A stretch of 64,000 bases of DNA from Ptiloglossa arizonensis (lineage: Eukaryota; Arthropoda; Insecta; Hymenoptera; Colletidae): NCBI RefSeq assembly GCF_051014685.1, contig NW_027479771.1, positions 1 to 64,000 on the forward strand, written 5' to 3'. The translations under genes and the position numbers were made by a program. Positions 38,045 through 51,142 of the stretch are shown one piece after another (positions within the stretch are counted from its first letter, which is position 1; every line of letters begins with the position of its first letter). Under the pieces are notes generated by a model. That model worked only from the letters and a program-made list of their open reading frames with translations. It made no database searches and was not told the origin of the DNA.

Positions 38045-40876
38045 ATACACATACCGTTGTAATCGGGCGAGTTTCTACTTTCAGATGCAATAGGAATTTT
38101 TGGGTTAGGTCAATCCTTTCGCGAGATATGGGAGTTTGAAGCTAAGAAATGGTTGAGAAGACATCAAACTTTTCGCACTTCTGCTGCTCCAAACGCTTAA
38201 CCAGAATGGCCTAGGGAAAACATACACATACCGTTGTAATCGGGCGAGTTTCTACTTTCAGATGCAATAGGAATTTTTGGGTTAGGACAATCCGTTCGTG
38301 AGATATGGGAGTTTGAGGCCAAGAAATGGTTGAGAAGGCAAAAAATTTTTCACAATGCTGCTGCTCCAAACGCTTAACCAGAATGGCCTAGGGAAAAAAT
38401 ACACATACCGTTGTAATCGGGCGAGTTTCTACTTTCAGACGCAACAGGAATTTTTGGGTTAGGTCAATCCGTTCGCGAGATATGGGGGTTTGAAGCCAAG
38501 AAATGGTTGAGAAGGCAGAAAATTTTTCGCAATTCTGCTGCTGCAAACGCTTAACCAGAATTGCCTAGGGAAAAAATACACATACCGTTGCAATCGGGCG
38601 AGTTTCTACTTTCAGATGCAATAGGAATTTTTGGGTTAGGTCAATCCTTTCGCGATATATGGGAGATTGAGGCCAAGAAATGGTTGAGAAGGCAAAAAAT
38701 TTTTCACAATTCTGCTGCTCCAAACGCTTAACCAGAATGGCCTAGGGAAAAAATACAGATACCGTTGTAATCGGGCGAGTTTCTACTTTCAGACGCAATA
38801 GGAATTTTAGGGTTAGGTCAATCCGTTCGCGAGGTATGGGAGTTTGAAGCCAAGAAATGGTTGAGAAGGCAAAAAATTTTTCGCAATTCTGCTGCTCCAA
38901 ACGCTTAACCAGAATGGCCTAGGGAAAAAATACACATACCGTTGTAATCGGGCGAGTTTCTACTTTCAGACGCAACAGGAATTGTTGGGTTAGGTCAATC
39001 CGTTCGCGAGATATGGGAGTTTGAAGCCAAGAAATGGTTGAGAAGGCAGAAAATTTTTCGCAATTCTGCTGCTGCAAACGCTTAACCAGAATGGCCCAGG
39101 GAAAAAATACACATACCGCTGTAATCGGGCGAGTTTCTACTTTCAGACGCAATAGGAATTTTTGGGTTAGGTCAATCCGTTCGCGTGATATGGGACTTTG
39201 AAGCTAAGAAATGGTTGAGAAGACAACAAATTTTTCGCACTTCTGCTGCTCCAAACGCTTAACCAGAATGGCCTAGGGAAAAAATACACATACCGTTGTA
39301 ATCGGGCGAGTTTCTACTTTCAGATGCAATAGGAATTTTTGGGTTAGGTCAATCCTTTCGCGAGATATGGGAGTTTGAAGCTAAGAAATGGTTGAGAAGA
39401 CATCAAACTTTTCGCACTTCTGCTGCTCCAAACGCTTAACCAGAATGGCCTAGGGAAAACATACACATACCGTTGTAATCGGGCGAGTTTCTACTTTCAG
39501 ATGCAATAGGAATTTTTGGGTTAGGACAATCCGTTCGTGAGATATGGGAGTTTGAGGCCAAGAAATGGTTGAGAAGGCAAAAAATTTTTCACAATTCTGC
39601 TGCTCCAAACGCTTAACCAGAATGGCCTAGGGAAAAAATACACATACCGTTGTAATCGGGCGAGTTTCTACTTTCAGACGCAACAGGAATTTTTGGGTTA
39701 GGTCAATCCGTTCGCGAGATATGGGAGTTTGAAGCCAAGAAATGGTTGAGAAGGCAGAAAATTTTTCGCAATTCTGCTGCTGCAAACGCTTAACCAGAAT
39801 GGCCCAGGGAAAAAATACACATACCGCTGTAATCGGGCGAGTTTCTACTTTCAGACGCAATAGGAATTTTTGGGTTAGGTCAATCCGTTCGCGTGATATG
39901 GGACTTTGAAGCTAAGAAATGGTTGAGAAGACAACAAATTTTTCGCACTTCTGCTGCTCCAAACGCTTAACCAGAATGGCCTAGGGAAAAAATACACATA
40001 CCGTTGTAATCGGGCGAGTTTCTACTTTCAGATGCAATAGGAATTTTTGGGTTAGGTCAATCCTTTCGCGATATATAGGAGTTTGAAGCTAAGAAATGGT
40101 TGAGAAGACATCAAACTTTTCGCACTTCTGCTGCTCCAAACGCTTAACCAGAATGGCCTAGGGAAAAAATACACATACCGTTGTAATCGGGCGAGTTTCT
40201 ACTTTCAGACGCAACAGGAATTTTTGGGTTAGGTCTATTCGTTCGCGAGATATGGGAGTTTGAAGCCAAGAAATGGTTGAGAAGGCAGGAAATTTTTCGC
40301 AATTCTGCTGCTCCAAACGCTTAACCAGAATGGCCTAGGGAAAAAATACACATACCGTTGTAATCGGGCGAGTTTCTACTTTCAGATGCAATAGGAATTT
40401 TTGGGTTAGGTCAATCCGTTCGTGAGATATGGGAGTTTGAGGCCAAGAAATGGTTGAGAAGGCAAAAAATTTTTCACAATTCTGCTGCTCCAAACGCTTA
40501 ACCAGAATGGCCTAGGGAAAAAATACAGGTACCGTTGTAATCGGGCGAGTTTCTACATTCAGATGCAACAGGAATTTTTGGGTTAGGTCCATCCGTTCGC
40601 GAGATATGGGAGTTTGAAACTAAGAAATGGTTGAGAAGACAACAAATTTTTCGCACTTCTGCTGCTCCAAACGCTTAACCAGAATGGCCCAGGGAAAAAA
40701 TACACATACCGTTGTAATCGGGCGAGTTTCGACTTTCAGATGCAATAGGAATTTTTGGGTTAGGTCAATCCGTTCGCGAGGTATGGGAGTTTGAAGCCAT
40801 GAAATGGTTGAGAAGGCAAAAAATTTTTCGCAATTCTGCTGCTCCAAACGCTTAACCAGAATTGCCTAGGGGAAAA
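38045..40876 (+). repeat. A-M-I, J-K and I-F-G/L-H-Y-W-X satellite segment
   Basis: Sixteen monomers follow the C-D-E block. An I-F-A-M tetramer repeats once: the I-F pair at 38930-39283 recurs 708 bp later at 39638-39991, with a private cctgttgcg-type change only partly shared (ggaattgttggg at about 38980). The run from 39638 (I-F-L-H-Y-W) recurs at 43001-43983, displaced 3363 bp (19 monomers), sharing cacaggtacc, a c for t in the tctacattcag patch, and aggtccatccg in the W monomer. Confidence 0.7.
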
Positions 40877-43000
40877 ATACACATACCGTTGTAATCGGGC
40901 GAGCTTCTACTTTCAGATGCAATAGGAATTATTGGGTTAGGTCAATCGTTTCGCGAGATATGGGAGATTGAAGCTAAGAAATGGTTGAGAAGGCTTCAAA
41001 CTTTTCGCACTTCTGCTGCTTCAAACGCTTAACCGGAATGGCCCAGGGAAAAAATACACATACAGTTGTAATCGGACGAGTTTCTACTTTCAGACGCAAT
41101 AGGAATTTTTGGGTTAGGTCAATCCGTTCGCGTGATATGGGACTTTGAAGCTAAGAAATGGTTGAGAAGACAACAAATTTTTCGCACTTCTGCTGCTCCA
41201 AACGCTTAACCAGAATGGCCTAGGGAAAAAATACCCATGCCGTTGTAATCGGACGAGTTTCTACTCTCAGACGCAACAGGAATTTTTGGGTTAGGTCAAT
41301 CCGTTCGCGAGATATGGGAATTTGAAGCCAAGAAATGGTTGAGAGGGCAAAAAATTTTTCGCAATTCTGCTGATCCAAAAGCTTAACCAGAATGGCCTAG
41401 GGAAAAAATACACATACCGCTGTAATCGGGCGAGCTTCTACTTTCAGATGCAATAGGAATTTTTGGGTTAGGTCAATCCGTTCGCGAGATATGGGAGTTT
41501 GAAGCCAAGAAATGGTTGAGAGGGCAAAAAATTTTTCGCAATTCTGCTGATCCAAAAGCTTAACCAGAATGGCCTAGGGAAAAAATACACATATCGTTGT
41601 AATCGGGCGAGTTTCTACTTTCAGATGCAATAGGAATTTTTGGGTTACGTCAATCCGTTCGCGAGATATGTGACTTTGAAGCTAAGAAATGGTTGAGAAG
41701 ACAACAAATTTTTCGCACTTCTGCTGCTCCAAACGCTTAACCAGAATGGCCTAGGGAAACAATACCCATACCGTTGTAATCGGACGAGTCTCTACATTCA
41801 GTTACAATAGCAATTTTTGGGCTAGGTCAATCCGTTCTCGAGATATGGGACTTTGAAGCTAAGAAATGGTTGACAAGACAACAAATTTTTCGCACTTCTG
41901 CTGCTCCAATCGCTTAACCAGAATGGCCTAGGGAAAAAATACACATACGGCTGTAATCGGGCGAGTTTCTACTTTCAGACGCAACAGGAATTTTTGGGTT
42001 AGGTCAATCCTTTCGCGAGATATGGGAGTTTGAAGCCAAGAAATGGCTGAGAAGGCATAAAATTTTTCGCAAATCTGCTGCTCCAAACGCTTAACCAGAA
42101 TGGCCTAGGGAAAAAATACACATACCGTTGTAATCGGGCGAGTTTCTACTTTCAGATGCATTAGGAATTTCTGGGTTAGGTCAATCCGTTCGCGAGATAT
42201 GGGAGTTTGAAGCCAAGAAATGGTTGAGAATGCAACCAATTTTTCGCAATTCTGCTGCTCCAAAAGCTTAACCAGAATGGTATAGGGAAAAAATACACAT
42301 ACCGTTGTAATCGGGCGAGTTTCTACTTTCAAATGCAATAGGAATTTTTGGGTTAGGTCAATCCGTTCGAGAGATATGGGAGTTTGAAGCCAAGAAATGG
42401 TTGAGAAGGCAAAAAATTTTTCGCAATTCTGCTGCTCCAAACGCTTAACCAGAATTGCCTAGGGAAAAAATACACATACCGTTGTAATCGGGCGAGTTTC
42501 TACTATCAGATGCAACAGGAATTTTTGGGTTAGGTCAATCCTTTCGCGAGATATGGGAGTTTGAAGCTAAGAAATGGTTGAGAAGACATCAAACTTTTCG
42601 CATTTCTGCTGCTCCAAACGCTTAGCCAGAATGGCCTAGGGAAACAATACCCATACCGTTGTAATCGGACGAGTCTCTACTTTCAGTTACCATAGCAATT
42701 TTTGGGCTAGGTCAATCCGTTCTCGAGATATGGGACTTTGAAGCTAAGAAATGGTTGACAAGACAACAAATTTTTCGCACTTCTGCTGATCCAAAAGCTT
42801 AACCAGAATGGCCTAGGGAAAAAATACACATACCGCTGTAATCGGGCGAGTTTCTACTTTCAAATGCAATAGGAATTTTTGGGTTAGGTCAATCCGTTCG
42901 CGAGATATGGGAGTTTGAAGCCAAGAAATGGTTGAGAAGGCAAAAAATTTTTCGCAATTCTGCTGATCCAAAAGCTTAACCAAAATGGCCTAGGGAAAAA
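40877..43000 (+). repeat. Island of diverged monomers
   Basis: Twelve monomers keep the 177-bp register but carry many private substitutions absent elsewhere: ggaattattggg and accggaatgg (first monomer), tacagttgtaatcggac, tacccatgcc, atatcgttg, cagttacaatagc, gggctagg, ttctcgag and ttgacaagac. The monomer at 41762 recurs at 42647, 885 bp (five monomers) away, with the same unusual marks. The island looks like older or less homogenised satellite. It is flanked on both sides by copies of the same I-F-L-H-Y-W run. Confidence 0.75.
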
Positions 43001-45832
43001 ATACAGATACCGTTGTAATCGGGCGAGTTTCTACTTTCAGATGCAACAGGAATTTTTGGGTTAGGTCAATCCGTTCGCGAGATATGGGAGTTTGAAGCCA
43101 AGAAATGGTTGAGAAGGCAGAAAATTTTTCGCAATTCTGCTGCTGCAAACGCTTAACCAGAATGGCCCAGGGAAAAAATACACATACCGCTGTAATCGGG
43201 CGAGTTTCTACTTTCAGACGCAATAGGAATTTTTGGGTTAGGTCAATCCGTTCGCGTGATATGGGACTTTGAAGCTAAGAAATGGTTGAGAAGACAACAA
43301 ATTTTTCGCACTTCTGCTGCTCCAAACGCTTAACCAGAATGGCCTAGGGAAAAAATACACATACCGTTGTAATCGGGCGAGTTTCTACTTTCAGATGCAA
43401 TAGGAATTTTTGGGTTAGGTCAATCCTTTCGCGATATATGGGAGTTTGAAGCTAAGAAATGGTTGAGAAGACATCAAACTTTTCGCACTTCTGCTGCTCC
43501 AAACGCTTAACCAGAATGGCCTAGGGAAAAAATACACATACCGTTGTAATCGGGCGAGTTTCTACTTTCAGACGCAACAGGAATTTTTGGGTTAGGTCAA
43601 TTCGTTCGCGAGATATGGGAGTTTGAAGCCAAGAAATGGTTGAGAAGGCAGGAAATTTTTCGCAATTCTGCTGCTCCAAACGCTTAACCAGAATGGCCTA
43701 GGGAAAAAATACACATACCGTTGTAATCGGGCGAGTTTCTACTTTCAGATGCAATAGGAATTTTTGGGTTAGGTCAATCCGTTCGTGAGATATGGGAGTT
43801 TGAGGCCAAGAAATGGTTGAGAAGGCAAAAAATTTTTCACAATTCTGCTGCTCCAAACGCTTAACCAGAATGGCCTAGGGAAAAAATACAGGTACCGTTG
43901 TAATCGGGCGAGTTTCTACATTCAGATGCAACAGGAATTTTTGGGTTAGGTCCATCCGTTCGCGAGATATGGGAGATTGAAACTAAGAAATGGTTGAGAA
44001 GGCAAAAAATTTTTCACAATTCTGCTGCTCCAAACGCTTAACCAGAATGGCCTAGGGAAAAAATACAGATACCGTTGTAATCGGGCGAGTTTCTACTTTC
44101 AGACGCAATAGGAATTTTAGGGTTAGGTCAATCCGTTCGCGAGGTATGGGAGTTTGAAGCCAAGAAATGGTTGAGAAGGCAAAAAATTTTTCGCAATTCT
44201 GCTGCTCCAAACGCTTAACCAGAATTGCCTAGGGAAAAAATGCACATACCGTTGTAATCGGGCGAGTTTCTACTTTCAGATGCAATAGGAATTTTTGGGT
44301 TAGGTCAGTCCTTTCGCGATATATGGGAGTTTGAAGCTAAGAAATGGTTGAGAAGACATCAAACTTTTCGCAATTCTGCGGCTCCAAACGCTTAACCAGA
44401 ATGGCCTAGGGAAAAAATACACATACCGTTGTAATCGGGCGAGTTTCTACTTTCAGACGCAACAGGAATTTTTGGGTTAGGTCAATCCGTTCGCGAGATA
44501 TGGGAGTTTGAAGCCAAGAAATGGTTGAGAAGGCAGAAAATTTTTCGCAATTCTGCTGCTCCAAACGCTTAACCAGAATGGCCTAGGGAAAAAATACACA
44601 AACCGTTGTAATCGGGCGAGTTTCTACTTTCAGATGCAATAGGAATTTTTGGGTTAGGTCAATCCGTTCGCGAGATATGGGAGTTTGAAGCTAAGAAATG
44701 GTTGTGAAGACAACAAATTTTTCGCACTTCTGCTGCTCCAAAAGCTTAACCAGAATGGCCTAGGGAAAAAATACACATGCCGTTGTAATCGGGCGAGTTT
44801 CTACTTTCAGATGCAATAGGACTTTTTGGGTTAGGTCAATCCGTTCGTGAGATATGGGAGTTTGAAGCCAAGAAATGGTTGAGAAAGCAAAAAATTTTTC
44901 ACAATTCTGCTGCTGCAAACGCTTAACCAGAATGGCCCAGGGAAAAAATACACATACCGTTGTAATCGGGCGAGTTTCGACTTTCAGATGCAATAGGAAT
45001 TTTTGGGTTAGGTCAATACGTTCGCGAAATATGGGACTTTGAAGCCAAGAAATGGTTGAGAAGGCAAAAAATTTTTCGCAATTCTGCTGCTCCAAACGCT
45101 TAACCAAAATGGCCTAGGGAAAAAATACACATACCGTTGTAATCGGGGGAGTTTCTACTTTCAGATGCAATAGGAATTTTTGGGTTAGGTCAATCCTTTC
45201 GCGAGATATGGGAGTTTGAAGCTAAGAAATGGTTGAGAAGACATCAAACTTTTCGCACTTCTGCTGCTCCAAACGCTTAACCAGAATGGCCTAGGGAAAA
45301 AATACACATACCGCTGTAATCGGGCGAGTTTCTACTTTTAGATGCAATAGGAATTTTTGGGTTAGGTCAATCCGTTCGCGAGATATGGGAGTTTGAAGCC
45401 AAGAAATGGTTGAGAAGGCAAAAAATTTTTCGCAATTCTGCGGCTCCAAACGCTTAACCAGAATGACCTAGGGAAAACATACACATACCGTTGTAATCGG
45501 GCGAGTTTCTACTTTCAGATGCAATAGGAATTTTTGGGTTAGGACAATCCGTTCGTGAGGTATGGGAGTTTGAGGCCAAGAAATGGTTGAGAAGGCAAAA
45601 AATTTTTCACAATTCTGCTGCTCCAAACGCTTAACCAGAATGGCCTAGGGAAAAAATACAGATACCGTTGTAATCGGGCGAGTTTCTACTTTCAGATGCA
45701 ATAGGAATTTTTGGGTTAGGTCAATCCGTTCGCGAGGTATGGGAGTTTGAAGCCAAGAAATGGTTGAGAAGGCAAAAAATTTTTCGCAATTCTGCTGCTC
45801 CAAATGCTTAACCAGAATGGCCTAGGGAAAAA
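43001..45832 (+). repeat. I-F-L-H-Y-W, K-L-I and C-D-E-A-O-M segment
   Basis: The left part duplicates 39638-40620. At 43886-44062 the W monomer turns into a J-type end (ggcaaaa with ttcac). K (44063), L, I, C, D and E follow, then A, O, M and K' at 45125-45832. The A-O-M-K' order recurs at 47779, 50081, 55390 and 60875 and leads into the N family on the right. Monomers remain in register with no unique sequence. Confidence 0.7.
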
Positions 45833-47071
45833 ATACACATACCGTTGTAATCGGGCGGGTTTCTACTTTCAGATGCAATAGGAATATTTGGGTTAGGTTA
45901 ATCCGTTCGCGAGATAAGGGAGTTTGAAGCTAAGAAATGGTTGAGAAGACAACAAATATTTCGCAATTCTGCTGCTCCAAACGCTTGACCAGAGTGGGCT
46001 AGGGAAAAAATACACATACCGTTGTAATCGGGCGAGTTTCTACTTTCAGATGCAACAGGAATTTTTGGGTTAGGTCAATCCGTTCGCGAGATATGGGAGT
46101 TTGAAGCTAAGAAATGGTTGAGAAGGCAAAAAATTATTCGCAATTCTGCTGCTCCACACGCTTAACCAGAATCGCCTAGGGAAAAAATACACATACCGTT
46201 GTAATCGGGCGAGTTTCTACTTTCAGACGCAGCAGGAATTTTTGGGTTGTGTCAATCCGTTCGCGAAATATGGGAGTTTGAAGCCAAGAAATGGTTGAGA
46301 AGGCAAAAAATTTTTCGCAATTCTGCTGCTCCAAACGCTTAACCAGAATGGCCTACGGAAAAAATACACACACCGTTGTAATCGGGCGAGAGTCTACTTT
46401 CAGATGCAATAGGAATTTTTGGGTTGGGTCAATCCGTTCGCGAGATATGGGAGTTTGAAGCCAAGAAATGGTTGAGAAGGCAAAAAATTTTTCGCAATTC
46501 CGCTGCTCCAAACGCATAACCAGAATGGCCTAGGGAAAAAATACACATACCGTTGTAATCGAGCGAGTTTCTACTTTCAGGCGCAACAGGAATTTTTGGG
46601 TTATGTCAATCCGTTCGCGAGAAATGGGAGTTTGAAGCCAAGAAATGGTTGAGAAGACAACAAATTTTTCGCCATTCTGCTGCTCCAAACGCTTAACCAG
46701 AATGGCCTAGGGAGAAAATTCACATACCGTTGTAATCGGCCGGGTTTCTACTTTCAGATGCAATAGGAATTTTTGGGTTAGGTCAATCCGTTCGCGAGAT
46801 ATGGGAGTTTGAATCCAAGAAATGGTTGAGAAGGCAAAAAATTTTTCGCAATTCTGCTGCTCCAAATGCTTAACCAGAATGGCCTAGGGAAAAAATACAC
46901 ATACCGTTGTAATCGGGCGGGTTTCTACTTTCAGATGCAATAGGAATATTTGGGTTAGGTTAATCCGTTCGCGAGATATGGGAGTTTGAAACTAAGAAAT
47001 GGTTGAGAAGGCAAAAAATTTTTCACAATTCTGCTGCTCCAAACGCTTAACCAGAATGGCCTAGGGAAAAA
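45833..47071 (+). repeat. N-P-Q-R-S-T-U seven-monomer run (first occurrence)
   Basis: Seven types appear here for the first time in the window, in a fixed order: N (gggcgggtt, gataaggg, cttgaccagagtgggc), P (aaattattcg, ccacacgc), Q (gcagcagg, gggttgtgtc), R (cacacaccg, gagagtcta), S (atcgagcg, caggcgc, gagaaatgg), T (attcacatac, gaatccaag) and U (ggaatattt, gaaactaag). The complete run recurs starting near 50789, 56098, 57867 and 61583. Partial N-P runs occur at 48488 and 49196. Further copies in this right third carry a c or a g for c at isolated places only. Confidence 0.8.
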
Positions 47072-47424
47072 ATACAGATACCGTTGTAATCGGGCGAGTT
47101 TCTACTTTCAGACGCAATAGGAATTTTAGGGTTAGGCAATCCGTTCGCGAGGTATGGGAGTTTGAAGCCAAGAAATGGTTGAGAAGGCAAAAAATTTTTC
47201 GCAATTCTGCTGCTCCAAACGCTTAACCAGAATTGCCTAGGGAAAAAATACACATACCGTTGCAATCGGGCGAGTTTCTACTTTCAGATGCAATAGGAAT
47301 TTTTGGGTTAGGTCAATCCTTTCGCGATATATGGGAGATTGAGTCCAAGAAATGGTTGAGAAGGCAAAAAATTTTTCGCAATTCTGCTGCTCCAAACGCT
47401 TAACCAGAATGGCCTAGGGAAAAA

Positions 47425-48841
47425 ATATACATGCCGTTGTAATCGGGCGAGTTTCTACTTTCAGATGCAATAGGACTTTTTGGGTTAGGTCAATCCGTTC
47501 GTGAGATATGGGAGTTTGAAGCCAAGAAATGGTTGAGAAAGCAAAAAATTTTTCACAATTCTGCTGCTGCAAACGCTTAACCAGAATGGACCAGGGAAAA
47601 AATACACATACCGTTGTAATCGGGCGAGTTTCGACTTTCAGATGCAATAGGAATTTTTGGGTTAGGTCAATACGTTCGCGAAATATGGGACTTTGAAGCC
47701 AAGAAATGGTTGAGAAGGCAAAAAATTTTTCGCAATTCTGCTGCTCCAAACGCTTAACCAGAATGGCCTAGGGAAAAAATACACATACCGTTGTAATCGG
47801 GCGAGTTTCTACTTTCAGATGCAATAGGAATTTTTGGGTTAGGTCAATCCTTTCGCGAGATATGGGAAATTTGAAGCTAAGAAATGGTTGAGAAGACATC
47901 AAACTTTTCGCACTTCTGCTGCTCCAAACGCTTAACCAGAATGGCCTAGGGAAAAAATACACATACCGCTGTAATCGGGCGAGTTTCTACTTTTAGATGC
48001 AATAGGAATTTTTGGGTTAGGTCAATCCGTTCGCGAGATATGGGAGTTTGAAGCCAAGAAATGGTTGAGAAGGCAAAAAATTTTTCGCAATTCTGCGGCT
48101 CCAAACGCTTAACCAGAATGACCTAGGGAAAACATACACATACCGTTGTAATCGGGCGAGTTTCTACTTTCAGATGCAATAGGAATTTTTGGGTTAGGAC
48201 AATCCGTTCGTGAGATATGGGAGTTTGAGGCCAAGAAATGGTTGAGAAGGCAAAGAATTTTTCACAATTCTGCTGCTCCAAACGCTTAACCAGAATAGCC
48301 TAGGGAAAAAATACAGATACCGTTGTAATCGGGCGAGTTTCTACTTTCAGATGCAATAGGAATTTTTGGGTTAGGTCAATCCGTTGGCGAGGTATGGGAG
48401 TTTGAAGCCAAGAAATGGTTGAGAAGGCAAAAAATTTTTCGCAATTCTGCTGCTCCAAATGCTTAACCAGAATGGCCTAGGGAAAAAATACACATACCGT
48501 TGTAATCGAGCGGGTTTCTACTTTCAGATGCAATAGGAATATTTGGGTTAGGTTAATCCGTTCGCGAGATAAGGGAGTTTGAAGCTAAGAAATGGTTGAG
48601 AAGACAACAAATATTTCGCAATTCTGCTGCTCCAAACGCTTGACCAGAGTGGGCTAGGGAAAAAATACACATACCGTTGTAATCGGGCGAGTTTTTACTT
48701 TCAGATGCAACAGGAATTTTTGGGTTAGGTCAATCCGTTCGCGAGATATGGGAGTTTGAAGCTAAGAAATGGTTGAGAAGGCAAAAAATTATTCGCAATT
48801 CTGCTGCTCCACACGCTTAACCAGAATGGCCTAGGGAAAAA
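47425..48841 (+). repeat. Thirteen-monomer displaced duplication, copy 1
   Basis: The run D-E-A-O-M-K'-N-P recurs at 49727-51142, displaced 2302 bp (13 monomers plus one base). Shared private marks are aatatacatgcc, gaatggaccagg, ggcaaagaatttttc, agaatagcctagg, atcgagcgggtt and gagtttttactttc. Copy 1 has one extra base at about 47867 (gggaaattt for gggagttt), which explains the odd base in the displacement, and ccgttggcgagg at about 48382. Confidence 0.85.
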
Positions 48842-49726
48842 ATACACATACCGTTGTAACCGGGCGAGTTTCTACTTTCAGATGCAATAGGAATTTCTGG
48901 GTTAGGACAATCCGTTCGTGAGATATGGGAGTTTGAGGCCAAGAAATGGTTGAGAAGGCAAAAAATTTTTCACAATTCTGCTGCTCCAAACGCTTAACCA
49001 GAATGGCCTAGGGAAAAAATACAGATACCGTTGTAATCGGGCGAGTTTCTACTTTCAGATGCAATAGGAATTTTTGGGTTAGGTCAATCCGTTCGCGAGG
49101 TATGGGAGTTTGAAGCCAAGAAATGGTTGAGAAGGCAAAAAATTTTTCGCAATTCTGCTGCTCCAAATGCTTAACCAGAATGGCCTAGGGAAAAAATACA
49201 CATACCGTTGTAATCGGGCGGGTTTCTACTTTCAGATGCAATAGGAATATTTGGGTTAGGTTAATCCGTTCGCGAGATAAGGGAGTTTGAAGCTAAGAAA
49301 TGGTTGAGAAGACAACAAATATTTCGCAATTCTGCTGCTCCAAACGCTTGACCAGAGTGGGCTAGGGAAAAAATACACATACCGTTGTAATCGGGCGAGT
49401 TTCTACTTTCAGATGCAACAGGAATTTTTGGGTTAGGTCAATCCGTTCGCGAGATATGGGAGTTTGAAGCTAAGAAATGGTTGAGAAGGCAAAAAATTAT
49501 TCGCAATTCTGCTGCTCCACACGCTTAACCAGAATCGCCTAGGGAAAAAATACACATACCGTTGTAATCGGGCGAGTTTCTACTTTCAGACGCAGCAGGA
49601 ATTTTTGGGTTGTGTCAATCCGTTCGCGAAATATGGGAGTTTGAAGCCAAGAAATGGTTGAGAAGGCAAAAAATTTTTCGCAATTCTGCTGCTCCAAACG
49701 CTTAACCAGAATGGCCTAGGGAAAAA

Positions 49727-51142
49727 ATATACATGCCGTTGTAATCGGGCGAGTTTCTACTTTCAGATGCAATAGGACTTTTTGGGTTAGGTCAATCCGT
49801 TCGTGAGATATGGGAGTTTGAAGCCAAGAAATGGTTGAGAAAGCAAAAAATTTTTCACAATTCTGCTGCTGCAAACGCTTAACCAGAATGGACCAGGGAA
49901 AAAATACACATACCGTTGTAATCGGGCGAGTTTCGACTTTCAGATGCAATAGGAATTTTTGGGTTAGGTCAATACGTTCGCGAAATATGGGACTTTGAAG
50001 CCAAGAAATGGTTGAGAAGGCAAAAAATTTTTCGCAATTCTGCTGCTCCAAACGCTTAACCAGAATGGCCTAGGGAAAAAATACACATACCGTTGTAATC
50101 GGGCGAGTTTCTACTTTCAGATGCAATAGGAATTTTTGGGTTAGGTCAATCCTTTCGCGAGATATGGGAGTTTGAAGCTAAGAAATGGTTGAGAAGACAT
50201 CAAACTTTTCGCACTTCTGCTGCTCCAAACGCTTAACCAGAATGGCCTAGGGAAAAAATACACATACCGCTGTAATCGGGCGAGTTTCTACTTTTAGATG
50301 CAATAGGAATTTTTGGGTTAGGTCAATCCGTTCGCGAGATATGGGAGTTTGAAGCCAAGAAATGGTTGAGAAGGCAAAAAATTTTTCGCAATTCTGCGGC
50401 TCCAAACGCTTAACCAGAATGACCTAGGGAAAACATACACATACCGTTGTAATCGGGCGAGTTTCTACTTTCAGATGCAATAGGAATTTTTGGGTTAGGA
50501 CAATCCGTTCGTGAGATATGGGAGTTTGAGGCCAAGAAATGGTTGAGAAGGCAAAGAATTTTTCACAATTCTGCTGCTCCAAACGCTTAACCAGAATAGC
50601 CTAGGGAAAAAATACAGATACCGTTGTAATCGGGCGAGTTTCTACTTTCAGATGCAATAGGAATTTTTGGGTTAGGTCAATCCGTTCGCGAGGTATGGGA
50701 GTTTGAAGCCAAGAAATGGTTGAGAAGGCAAAAAATTTTTCGCAATTCTGCTGCTCCAAATGCTTAACCAGAATGGCCTAGGGAAAAAATACACATACCG
50801 TTGTAATCGAGCGGGTTTCTACTTTCAGATGCAATAGGAATATTTGGGTTAGGTTAATCCGTTCGCGAGATAAGGGAGTTTGAAGCTAAGAAATGGTTGA
50901 GAAGACAACAAATATTTCGCAATTCTGCTGCTCCAAACGCTTGACCAGAGTGGGCTAGGGAAAAAATACACATACCGTTGTAATCGGGCGAGTTTTTACT
51001 TTCAGATGCAACAGGAATTTTTGGGTTAGGTCAATCCGTTCGCGAGATATGGGAGTTTGAAGCTAAGAAATGGTTGAGAAGGCAAAAAATTATTCGCAAT
51101 TCTGCTGCTCCACACGCTTAACCAGAATGGCCTAGGGAAAAA
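49727..51142 (+). repeat. Thirteen-monomer displaced duplication, copy 2
   Basis: This matches 47425-48841. After the shared D-E-A-O-M-K'-N-P, copy 2 continues with Q-R-S-T-U (51143 onward), whereas copy 1 continues with a P-following monomer (gtaaccggg), then K'-N-P-Q. The segment between the copies (48842-49726) holds a second K'-N-P-Q run. Confidence 0.85.
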
